Assembly (NCBI GenBank): GCA_016025055.1
Contig: CP065590.1
Location: 1,302,001-1,366,000 of the forward strand
DNA: 64,000 bases
From: Chryseobacterium indologenes
GTDB lineage: Bacteria; Bacteroidota; Bacteroidia; Flavobacteriales; Weeksellaceae
Direction: 5' to 3'
Shown: one piece after another, positions 53,592 to 62,468 of the stretch
Layout: each line of letters begins with the position of its first letter
Position numbering within the stretch: the stretch's first letter is position 1
The notes under the pieces: model-generated
Told to the model about the DNA's origin: nothing
The model's input: only the letters and a program-made list of their open reading frames with translations
Database searches by the model: none
Made by a program: the position numbers and the translations under genes

Positions 53592-55744
53592 CTATTGAAT
53601 TTTCCAGCTGATGCCAAACATAAAATTGGTTCCGGCCTGTGCAAAATAATAGGGCTCACCACCATAAACAGCTCCGTTGTTTACATATTTTTTATTGAAC
53701 AGATTGTTCACCAGTAATTTCAGGGTCACATCATTATGAGCAATTTTAAACTGGTATTGTGCATTAAAATCGGTCAGGATATAATCTTTAAGCTGTACGT
53801 TTTGATTCTCCGTATTATCAAGATACTGTTTTCCGACATACTGGTTCATTAAAGCCAGCTGGAAGTTCTTGGCAGCTTTGAAGGTTAGTCCCAGGTTGGC
53901 AACGACATCCGGAGAAAATGAAATCTGTGTATTTCCCAGATTTTTAACCTCTTTCTTATTCTTCATATTAAAATCAAGGTTTCTGTTCTGGCTTAAACTT
54001 AAATTTCCTGAAACCTCCCATTGTTTAGATAGTTTGGCGAGTAATCCTATTTCTATTCCTCTTCTGTAGCTCTTTCCTGAATTTGTTCTGATAAATGCTC
54101 CCACATTATTCAGTTGCCCGTTGAGTACCAACTGATTGACATAGTACATATAATACAGGTTGGCCGTTACCGATAGGAAACCAAACTGTTTTTCCATTCC
54201 CGCTTCAAAATCATGGAGCTTTTCAGCTTTTACGGTATTATCTGCAGTCAGATCATCCCTGTTGGGTTCACGGTGTGCGTGAGCATAGGATAAAAATATT
54301 TTTCCGTTTCCGATTTTATAATTTACTCCTGCTTTAGGATTGAAAAACAACCAGTTTTTATTGATATTTCCTCCTTCCCCGTCACCGTCCAGGATGATCT
54401 TTGTATCGTAATTAATTCTTCTAAGCTGCAGATCTCCAAAGAATTCAAAATCATTTACCCTTACCAAAGCCTTAGCAAACCCGGCCACTTCAGTTTTTAC
54501 CGAACGTCCCCTATAATATTCATACTCATCAATCTGTGGAAAATACACTCCGGTTACATTGCCAAAATGTTTCCCGTAATACTGGTTGGCTACTATTCCG
54601 AAATTAAGATCCAGATTTTCAAACTTTCCGTATAATGTAGAAACTAAACCATAGAAATGATTATCCAGCCATTTTTTTCTGATAAAGTCAGTTTTCTCTA
54701 CAGGAGCGCCGTTTACGATCGGAACAGTCAGATTATAATTAGAATAGTGCGTTGCATCTTCATCAGTTTCATCTACCCTGGTATAGTTTTCATAATAGCC
54801 TTTTCCCCTCGTATAGTGTAAAGTAGTTTCCAAATTCCATGTGTCATTGAACTTTTGTTCCCAAAGAAACTGGTAATGATTCTGGCGGTAGTTGTCAGTT
54901 TCACCATCATAAAATTTCTTTTCTCCGGTAAAAAGATCAGTATATTCTCCGGCAGAATTGTAAGTAGGATCCGTTTCCCATGTTTTTCTGCTGATCCCGT
55001 TCCATGCCTGATAAGTTCTTTCTTTTCCGCCGAAAGCCATTAACCGTAATCTCGTGTTTCCTTCTTCAAATAAGGCCGTGAAATTGTAGGAATGAAGATT
55101 GGTAGAAGCTCTGTCAATATACCCGTCGGAGTGAATATGAGAATATCTACCCATGATAGAGAGCCTGTTTTTCCAGAATTTTCCTGTTCCAACTTCTGCA
55201 GAATATTTATAGGTATTGAACGACCCGTAGCTGTCGTCTGTTTTAAAATAAAATTTATCCTCCGGATCCTTTGAAATCACATTAATGCTGGCTCCAAAAG
55301 AAGAAACTCCGTTATTGGAAGTTCCCACTCCCCTCTGGATAACAATCTGAGATGCGGAACTCGTTAAGTCCGGCACATTTACGAAAAAAGCGCCCTGGCT
55401 TTCAGCATCATTGAACGGCACTCCATTCATCATGACATTTACGCCCCTTCCGGCTACCCCACGAATTCTGATCCCCGTGTATCCTACTCCGTTTCCGGCA
55501 TCAGATGTAGAAATAACCGAAGTTTGGTTTTTCAAAAGGATAGGAAGATCCTGTCCCATGTTTTTACCGTCTAAATCTTTCTGAACATTGATGATTTCCT
55601 TAGCAACAGGAAGCCTTTTGGTAAAGTTGACCGCTTCAATTTCTCTGACTTTCAGAGAATCTTTGTTTTGAGCCTGGATAAAAGCTACAGAGCCTACACT
55701 AAGCCCTAAAAAAATAAACCTTTCATTCTATAAATCTTTGACAT
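53592..55744 (-). pseudogene. TonB-dependent receptor under TPP riboswitch control, frame broken near its start
   Basis: The main frame (to 55559) covers the plug domain (GVGYTGIRIRGVAGRGVNVM) and the beta-barrel, ending FMFGISWKIQ. Upstream, MSKIYRMKGLFF is followed by a stop. Adding one A at the seven-A run 55708-55714 (+ strand) restores FFLGLSVGSVAFIQAQNKDS, a clean signal peptide. The restored protein has about 717 residues. The start may also be the second Met (55726). The riboswitch in its leader predicts uptake of thiamine or a precursor. The indel is probably a sequencing error. Confidence 0.85.
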
Positions 55745-55750
55745 TTAATG

Positions 55751-55888
55751 AATAAAAGGGGATCGATAAGATATTATACAATTCGACTCACCGTCGTCGA
55801 TGTGTCCCTAAACAGCATTACCTGTTCCAGGTTCATTGGGTATCATCTCAGCCTGTTAAAGCACCCCTTTATTTCAGCTGCAAAAGTA
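55751..55888 (-). promoter_or_regulatory. TPP (THI-box) riboswitch with promoter and possible expression platform
   Basis: On the - strand TACTTTTG (55888-55881) is a -7 element. The transcript then shows AAAGGGGTGC (from 55870), the THI-box words CAGGCTGAGATGATACCC, GAACCTGGAACAGG and TAATGCTGTTTAGGGA, in the right order and spacing. AATAAAGGGG (55873-55864) can also pair with CCCCTTTTATT (55761-55751), seven bases before the receptor ATG. P1 is not obvious in the flanks. The aptamer call is firm; the switching direction is not. Confidence 0.88.
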
Positions 55889-55946
55889 CAAAAAATTATG
55901 CGCAATAGCATCATTAATCTTGGTATGCAGCCATCGCTTACTTTAT

Positions 55947-56717
55947 CTAGTATGTTTTATTACGTGCATCGATATAATAATAATTTTTTCCGTCTTTGGT
56001 TACTTCAAACATTCGTCCCAGTTTCCAGCTGAAATTTCTTTTAATATTGGAGTATTCAAAAGGAATGATAATCTTGTTATTCACATCAATCACTCCAAAT
56101 TTATCATTGTTGGAAGCTACAATCATCGGGTCTGACACATCATCTCCTTCCATGATGTATAAATATTGATATTGCGGATAAATCTGGTATTGTCTGTAAT
56201 CTGCTTCATTAAAAAATTTTGACTTTTCAATGACTCCGTAAAAGCCGTTCAAAACATAGGCCTGAAACAATTGTTGCTTATACTCTTCAAACTTACATTT
56301 CCCGAAGTCTGAGTCTTTAAACTGATACACTCTTTTTCCGGATTGATCAATACGATAGGAGATCATATCTTTTTCCACCGTAGCATAATCACTTGTTCCG
56401 AACTTTCGAACTTTCTCATTGGGAGAGTTTAAAAGATTACAATCTTCAAAAAAGAACACGGCGATATGATACTCAGGCTGAATGATGAATTTCCCGTTTT
56501 GATTGACATAGCCAAATTTTCCGTCTTTCTTTTTCGGAATTAAAACCGGAAGATCTTTATGAATCACTACGAGATCAGGATTAGGCTTCGTTATTAAATT
56601 GCCTTTTTTAATACTGGTTTTAGGCGTATTTTTCACCGTTATTTTCTTCACAGATTTGGTCTGCGAGAAAACGAAAACCGAAATAAAAATACACAAAACA
56701 TTCAGGATATTTTTCAT
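55947..56717 (-). CDS. Secreted WG-repeat protein
   Basis: About 256 residues from MKNILNVLCIFISVFVFSQ (signal peptide). WG-type repeats are visible as KKKDGKFGYVNQNGKFIIQP (with EYH after it) and ASNNDKFGVIDVNNKIIIPF (then EYSN), about 120 residues apart. Such repeats form beta propeller-like units of unknown binding role. The longer frame from 56732 adds five residues ahead of the signal peptide. The gene faces away from acnB and is unlinked to the riboswitch unit by direction. Confidence 0.8.
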   Translation of the reverse strand: MKNILNVLCIFISVFVFSQTKSVKKITVKNTPKTSIKKGNLITKPNPDLVVIHKDLPVLIPKKKDGKFGYVNQNGKFIIQPEYHIAVFFFEDCNLLNSPNEKVRKFGTSDYATVEKDMISYRIDQSGKRVYQFKDSDFGKCKFEEYKQQLFQAYVLNGFYGVIEKSKFFNEADYRQYQIYPQYQYLYIMEGDDVSDPMIVASNNDKFGVIDVNNKIIIPFEYSNIKRNFSWKLGRMFEVTKDGKNYYYIDARNKTY

Positions 56718-57032
56718 ATTCACCATTTGCATGCAAAATTACGGCCAAAAATAGAAAATATCAAATTCATATTTATAAAGAATCTAAATAATTTCATCTT
56801 TATAAAATAGTAAAATTTCGTATTTTTGGGAACATTTTGAATTGTTTAATAAATTTTAAAAACTTTTAAAAAAAGACGTAGATCATACTGCCTTTAACCC
56901 GGTTCAATCAACGTATCAAAGTACGGAAACTCAAAATGTTATTTAAATTGTATTTTATACCAACCGGCAAAGGAGCAATGACAGAGTGATACCTGTTGTT
57001 TACATCTGCCTTAAAAGTGAAAGACTTCTATT
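56718..57032 (+). promoter_or_regulatory. acnB leader with -7 element and long-range stem
   Basis: TATTTTTG at 56821-56828 fits the -7 consensus and implies a leader of about 200 bases. Within it CCTTTAACCCGGTT (56891-56904) can pair with AACCGGCAAAGG (56962-56973), enclosing about 57 bases. The role is unknown; the pairing may be chance, but the leader length is unusual here. Confidence 0.4.
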
Positions 57033-59813
57033 ATGAATTATAAGGATTACATCAAAGAGATTGAAGAAAGAAAAGACCAGGGGCTTCATCCAAAGCCAAT
57101 TGATGGTGCTGAATTATTAAGCGAGATCATCGCACAAATTAAAGATTCAGGTAATGCAGATCGATCGGATTCTCTTAAATTTTTCATCTACAACACTCTG
57201 CCGGGAACAACAAGCGCTGCAGGAGTTAAAGCTAAATTTTTAAAAGAAATCATTCTCGGTGAATCCGTAGTAGAAGAAATATCTCCGGCTTTTGCCTTTG
57301 AATTATTATCCCACATGAAAGGGGGCCCTTCTATCGAAGTATTGTTGGATCTTGCCTTAGGAAACGATCCGGCCATTGCTAAAGAAGCGGCTGAAGTCCT
57401 TAAAACACAGGTTTTCCTTTATGAAGCGGACACCAACCGTTTGAAGGAAGCCTTCAACAACGGTAACGAAATCGCTCAGCAGATTATCGAAAGCTACGCA
57501 AAAGCTGAATTCTTCACCAAACTTCCTGAAGTAGCTGAAGAAATCAAAGTGGTTACTTATATTGCAGGTGAGGGAGATATTTCAACAGATTTACTTTCTC
57601 CGGGAAACCAGGCGCACTCCAGATCAGACCGTGAACTTCACGGAAAATGTATGATCACGCCTCAGGCACAGGAAGAGATCAAAGCTTTACAAGCTCAGCA
57701 TCCTGATGCGAGCGTAATGCTTATTGCTGAAAAAGGAACAATGGGAGTGGGTTCTTCAAGAATGTCAGGAGTAAATAACGTTGCTCTCTGGACAGGAAAA
57801 CAAGCAAGCCCATATGTACCATTCGTGAATTTTGCTCCGATTGTAGGAGGTACCAACGGTATCTCTCCAATTTTCCTAACCACGGTAGATGTTACAGGTG
57901 GTATCGGAATTGACCTTAAAAACTGGGTTAAAAAAGTTGATGAAAACGGGAACGTTGTTCGTAATGAAAATGGTGAGGTAGTTCTTGAAGAAGCGTATTC
58001 TGTAGCTACAGGAACTGTTTTAACAATCAATACAAAAACAAAAAAATTATACAATGGCGATCAGGAATTAATTGATATTTCCAGATCTTTCACGCCACAG
58101 AAAATGGAATTCATTAAAGCTGGCGGATCGTATGCAATTGTATTTGGTAAAAAACTTCAGACATTTGCTGCTGACCTTTTAGGAGTAGAAGCTCCTCAGG
58201 TTTTTGCTCCGTCAAAAGAAATTTCTAATGAAGGACAAGGACTAACGGCAGTTGAAAAAATATTCAACAGAAATGCCGTGGGTTCTACACCAGGTAAGGT
58301 ACTACATGCAGGATCAGACGTTCGTGTAAAAGTGAATATCGTAGGTTCTCAGGATACGACAGGTCTTATGACCTCTCAGGAGCTTGAATCTATGGCTGCC
58401 ACTGTAATTTCTCCAATCGTTGACGGTGCTTACCAATCCGGTTGTCACACCGCTTCAGTATGGGACAAAAAAGCTCAGGCCAACATACCTAAGCTGATGA
58501 AATTCATGAACGATTTCGGCTTGATCACTGCCCGTGACCCGAAAGGTGAATATCACGCCATGACAGACGTAATTCACAAAGTTCTTAACGATATTACCGT
58601 AGACGAGTGGGCGATCATCATTGGTGGTGACTCGCACACACGAATGTCTAAAGGAGTAGCCTTTGGAGCTGACTCAGGAACCGTTGCCCTTGCATTGGCT
58701 ACCGGAGAAGCATCCATGCCAATTCCTGAATCTGTAAAAGTAACTTTCAAAGGTGAAATGAAGCCTCACATGGATTTCCGTGATGTAGTTCATGCGACTC
58801 AGGCTCAGATGCTGAAGCAATTCGGAGGGGAGAACGTATTCCAGGGAAGAATCATTGAAGTTCACATCGGAACACTTCCTGCTGACCAGGCCTTTACCTT
58901 TACAGACTGGACTGCTGAAATGAAGGCTAAAGCTTCTATCAACATTTCTGAAGATAATACCTTGATCGAATCACTGGAAATCGCAAAAGGAAGAATCCAG
59001 ATCATGATCGATAAAGGAATGGACAACCACAATAAGGTTCTTCAGGGATTAATTGACAAAGCAAACAAGAGAATTGAAGAAATAAGATCCGGTGAAAAAC
59101 CAGCTCTTACTCCGGATTCTAATGCTAAATATTATGCTGAAGTAGTGGTAGACCTTGATGTAATCGTTGAACCGATGATTGCTGACCCGGATGTAAACAA
59201 CGACGATGTTTCTAAAAGATATACTCACGATACCATCAGAGACCTTTCGTATTATGGAGGTGAGAAAAAAGTAGATCTTGGGTTCGTTGGATCTTGTATG
59301 GTTCACAAAGGAGACCTTAAGATCGTTTCTCAAATGTTGAGAAACCTTGAAAAGCAGCAAGGAAAAGTAGAATTCAATGCTCCACTTGTGGTAGCAGCAC
59401 CTACGTACAACATCATTGATGAGTTAAAAGCTGAAGGAGACTGGGAATTATTAGAAAAATACTCAGGATTTGAATTCAATGATAATGCTCCGAAGGGAGA
59501 AGCCCGTACGGAATACGAAAATGTAATGTATCTTGAGCGTCCGGGATGTAACCTTTGTATGGGTAACCAGGAAAAGGCAGCAAAAGGAGATACGGTATTG
59601 GCAACTTCTACCCGTTTATTCCAGGGAAGAGTCGTTGAAGATTCTGAACGTAAAAAAGGTGAATCTTTACTGGCCTCTACTCCGGTTGTTGTTTTATCTG
59701 CAATCATTGGTAGAATTCCAAGTATTGAGGAGTACAAGGCAGCAGTTGAAGGTATTGACCTTACTACGTTTGTACCTTCTATCAAAGAATTGACTAGCAC
59801 ACACGCTCACTAA
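57033..59813 (+). CDS. acnB: Bifunctional aconitate hydratase 2 / 2-methylisocitrate dehydratase
   Basis: A 926-residue AcnB-type aconitase. The N-terminal HEAT-like domain (about 1-160) is present, including LDLALGNDPAIAKEAAEVLK. The iron-sulfur Cys ligands are in QSGCHTASVWDKKAQAN and RPGCNLCMGNQEKA, and IIGGDSHTRMSKGVAFGADS is the active-site block. It interconverts citrate and isocitrate and may act on 2-methylisocitrate. AcnB proteins can act as RNA-binding regulators when the cluster is lost. A second aconitase follows at 60128. Confidence 0.95.
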   Translation: MNYKDYIKEIEERKDQGLHPKPIDGAELLSEIIAQIKDSGNADRSDSLKFFIYNTLPGTTSAAGVKAKFLKEIILGESVVEEISPAFAFELLSHMKGGPSIEVLLDLALGNDPAIAKEAAEVLKTQVFLYEADTNRLKEAFNNGNEIAQQIIESYAKAEFFTKLPEVAEEIKVVTYIAGEGDISTDLLSPGNQAHSRSDRELHGKCMITPQAQEEIKALQAQHPDASVMLIAEKGTMGVGSSRMSGVNNVALWTGKQASPYVPFVNFAPIVGGTNGISPIFLTTVDVTGGIGIDLKNWVKKVDENGNVVRNENGEVVLEEAYSVATGTVLTINTKTKKLYNGDQELIDISRSFTPQKMEFIKAGGSYAIVFGKKLQTFAADLLGVEAPQVFAPSKEISNEGQGLTAVEKIFNRNAVGSTPGKVLHAGSDVRVKVNIVGSQDTTGLMTSQELESMAATVISPIVDGAYQSGCHTASVWDKKAQANIPKLMKFMNDFGLITARDPKGEYHAMTDVIHKVLNDITVDEWAIIIGGDSHTRMSKGVAFGADSGTVALALATGEASMPIPESVKVTFKGEMKPHMDFRDVVHATQAQMLKQFGGENVFQGRIIEVHIGTLPADQAFTFTDWTAEMKAKASINISEDNTLIESLEIAKGRIQIMIDKGMDNHNKVLQGLIDKANKRIEEIRSGEKPALTPDSNAKYYAEVVVDLDVIVEPMIADPDVNNDDVSKRYTHDTIRDLSYYGGEKKVDLGFVGSCMVHKGDLKIVSQMLRNLEKQQGKVEFNAPLVVAAPTYNIIDELKAEGDWELLEKYSGFEFNDNAPKGEARTEYENVMYLERPGCNLCMGNQEKAAKGDTVLATSTRLFQGRVVEDSERKKGESLLASTPVVVLSAIIGRIPSIEEYKAAVEGIDLTTFVPSIKELTSTHAH

Positions 59814-59854
59814 ACAGAGCTTACCCTATAAGTCGAAAGACTTTTGAATATTTT

Positions 59855-59904
59855 AAATGAAAGATTTTACTTCTTCGGAAGCTAAAATCTTTCATTTTTT
59901 TGTT
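59855..59904 (+). terminator. acnB terminator with UUCG-type tetraloop
   Basis: AAATGAAAGATTTTA and TAAAATCTTTCATTT form a perfect stem capped by CTTC-TTCG-GAAG, followed by T residues. The rest of the 314-base gap to the next aconitase holds the hairpin described at 60022. Confidence 0.88.
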
Positions 59905-60021
59905 TAGAACGTTTCTATTTTAAGGGACATACCATTTTTTTTGTGATAAATCAAGAAAATAAATTCTATTTTTTCTTAAATTGAAAGTGATAAAATCAGT
60001 CGGTTTTATGATCATAATTAT

Positions 60022-60087
60022 CCCTGTTTAAGGATTATAGGAACGTTTTTTGATATAAATAAAACGTCTTTTCTATCCTAAACAGGG
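60022..60087 (+). promoter_or_regulatory. Large hairpin in the leader of the second aconitase gene
   Basis: CCCTGTTTAAGGATTATAGG (from 60022) pairs with the right arm TATCCTAAACAGGG (60074-60087), and inner words AACGTTTT and AAAACGT pair in turn, giving a 66-base hairpin 40 bases before the ATG. There is no T run, so it is not a terminator. A translation- or stability-control element is possible. Confidence 0.55.
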
Positions 60088-60127
60088 AAGAGAAGTAATG
60101 AAAAAGAAATAAAAATTACAATTAGAT

Positions 60128-62395
60128 ATGACTTTTGATATTGATATGATCAAAAAGGTGTACGAGCGTTACCCTGAAAGAATTGCTGCGGCAAGACAAA
60201 TTGTTGGAAAACCTCTTACCCTTTCAGAAAAAATCCTTTACACCCACCTTTGGGAAGGAAATGCTACACAGGAATATGAAAGAGGAAACTCTTATGTAGA
60301 TTTTGCACCGGACAGAGTAGCCATGCAGGATGCCACTGCACAGATGGCACTTTTACAGTTTATGCAGGCAGGAAAAGCTAAAGTAGCCGTTCCTTCAACC
60401 GCTCACGCAGACCACCTGATCCAGGCAAAAGTGGGAGCTGATAAAGATTTGCAGGAAGGTATCAACAAAAACTCAGAGGTATTCAACTTCTTAAGTTCTG
60501 TATGTGATAAATACGGAATCGGATTCTGGAAACCGGGAGCTGGTATCATTCACCAGGTGGTATTGGAAAACTACGCTTTCCCCGGAGGAATGATGATCGG
60601 TACGGACTCGCATACGGTAAATGCCGGAGGACTTGGAATGGTCGCCATCGGTGTAGGTGGTGCTGATGCAGTAGATGTAATGGCCGGAATGGCATGGGAA
60701 CTTAAAATGCCCAAACTTATCGGGGTTAAATTAACCGGTAAAATGAGCGGATGGACTTCTGCTAAAGATGTAATTCTAAAAGTAGCAGGAATTCTTACCG
60801 TAAAAGGAGGTACAGGATGTATCGTAGAGTACTTTGGAGAAGGTGCGGAATCTCTTTCTGCAACAGGTAAAGGTACCATCTGTAACATGGGTGCTGAAAT
60901 CGGAGCTACCACTTCGACTTTCGGATACGATGACTCAATGAGAAGATATTTATCTGCAACCGGAAGACAGGATGTTGTAGATGCAGCTGATAAAATTGCA
61001 GAGCACTTAACAGGTGATGCTGAAGTATATGCCAATCCGGAAAAATATTTCGATCAGTTAATTGAAATCAACCTTTCCGAGTTGACTCCGCACCTGAACG
61101 GACCTTTCACTCCGGACCTGGCAACACCTGTTTCTGAATTTAAGGCGAAAGCTGAGGCAAACGGATGGCCACTGGAAGTTGAATGGGCTCTTATCGGGTC
61201 TTGTACCAACTCTTCTTATGAAGATTTATCACGAGCTGCTTCTATCGTAGAAGATGCTGTAGCAAAAGGAGTAAAACCGAAAGCCATCTTAGGAATCAAT
61301 CCAGGTTCTGAGCAGGTGAAATTTACTGCGGAAAGAGACGGGTTCCTGAATTCATTCAGAAAATTTGAAAACGCAAGAATCTTTACCAATGCGTGCGGTC
61401 CATGTATCGGACAATGGGACAGAGAAGGTGCAGAAAAAGGAGAGAAAAACTCTATTATCCACTCTTTCAATAGAAACTTCGCAAAAAGAGCTGATGGTAA
61501 CCCAAATACCCACGCTTTTGTTGCCTCACCGGAAATGGTAGCTGCTGTAGCAATTTCAGGAAGATTAGATTTCAACCCGATTTCAGATACACTTACCAAT
61601 GAAGCCGGCGAGCAGGTAAAGCTGGACGAACCTAAAGGTTATGAACTTCCTGCTAAAGGTTTTGCCGTAGATGACAACGGATATCAGGCACCATCTGCAG
61701 ACGGTTCTAATGTTGTGGTGAATGTAAGTCCGACTTCAGACCGACTTCAGTTGTTAGAAGAATTCCCGGCTTGGGATGGTAAAAATATTACCGGGGCTAA
61801 GGTGTTGATCAAAGCTTTCGGTAAATGTACTACTGACCACATTTCTATGGCGGGACCTTGGTTGAAATACAGAGGTCACCTTGATAATATTTCAAACAAC
61901 ATGTTGATCGGAGCTGTTAATGCTTACAACATGGAAACAAATAAGGTTAAAAATGAATTAACCGGTGAGTACGGTGAAGTTCCGGCTGTACAAAGAGCTT
62001 ATAAAGCTGCAGGGATCCCAACCATTGTAGTAGGAGATCAAAACTACGGGGAAGGTTCTTCAAGAGAACATGCAGCTATGGAACCAAGACACCTTGGGGT
62101 AAAAGCTGTATTGGTAAAATCATTTGCAAGAATTCACGAAACAAACCTTAAAAAACAAGGAATGTTGGGAATTACTTTTGCCAATGAAGCAGATTATGAC
62201 AAAATCCAGGAAGATGACACGGTTAATTTCTTAGATCTTGACCAGTTTGCTCCGGGAAAACAATTGACTTTAGAATTCGTTCACAAAGACGGAACTAAAG
62301 ATATTATCATGGCCAACCATACTTACAACGATCAGCAAATTGATTGGTTCAAAGCTGGTTCTGCCCTGAACCTGATTAAGCAACAGGAAAAATAA
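60128..62395 (+). CDS. Aconitate hydratase (mitochondrial-type)
   Basis: A 755-residue aconitase of the mitochondrial-like branch, shorter than bacterial AcnA (about 890). Cluster ligands are in [16 protein letters not shown] and [34 protein letters not shown] and [18 protein letters not shown] are the usual swivel-domain blocks. It converts citrate to isocitrate. The pairing with AcnB at 57033 suggests different use under oxygen or iron stress, which is inferred. It is convergent with the TonB receptor downstream. Confidence 0.95.
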   Translation: MTFDIDMIKKVYERYPERIAAARQIVGKPLTLSEKILYTHLWEGNATQEYERGNSYVDFAPDRVAMQDATAQMALLQFMQAGKAKVAVPSTAHADHLIQAKVGADKDLQEGINKNSEVFNFLSSVCDKYGIGFWKPGAGIIHQVVLENYAFPGGMMIGTDSHTVNAGGLGMVAIGVGGADAVDVMAGMAWELKMPKLIGVKLTGKMSGWTSAKDVILKVAGILTVKGGTGCIVEYFGEGAESLSATGKGTICNMGAEIGATTSTFGYDDSMRRYLSATGRQDVVDAADKIAEHLTGDAEVYANPEKYFDQLIEINLSELTPHLNGPFTPDLATPVSEFKAKAEANGWPLEVEWALIGSCTNSSYEDLSRAASIVEDAVAKGVKPKAILGINPGSEQVKFTAERDGFLNSFRKFENARIFTNACGPCIGQWDREGAEKGEKNSIIHSFNRNFAKRADGNPNTHAFVASPEMVAAVAISGRLDFNPISDTLTNEAGEQVKLDEPKGYELPAKGFAVDDNGYQAPSADGSNVVVNVSPTSDRLQLLEEFPAWDGKNITGAKVLIKAFGKCTTDHISMAGPWLKYRGHLDNISNNMLIGAVNAYNMETNKVKNELTGEYGEVPAVQRAYKAAGIPTIVVGDQNYGEGSSREHAAMEPRHLGVKAVLVKSFARIHETNLKKQGMLGITFANEADYDKIQEDDTVNFLDLDQFAPGKQLTLEFVHKDGTKDIIMANHTYNDQQIDWFKAGSALNLIKQQEK

Positions 62396-62422
62396 AAATT
62401 AATTGTTAGATCGATTAATGAC

Positions 62423-62453
62423 AAAAGACGTCTTCTCTTGAAGCCGTCTTTTT
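62423..62453. terminator. Bidirectional terminator between the aconitase and the second TonB receptor
   Basis: AAAAGACG (62423-62430) pairs with CGTCTTTT (62445-62452) and an inner CTTC-TCTT-GAAG stem caps it. It lies 28 bases after the aconitase stop. Confidence 0.8.
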
Positions 62454-62468
62454 ATTTATAATAGTATT

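Noticed and set aside
59330..59800. A 156-codon frame antisense to acnB (and a similar one at 60571-61035 antisense to the second aconitase)
   Set aside because: Both are shadows of well-conserved enzyme genes with no domain of their own.
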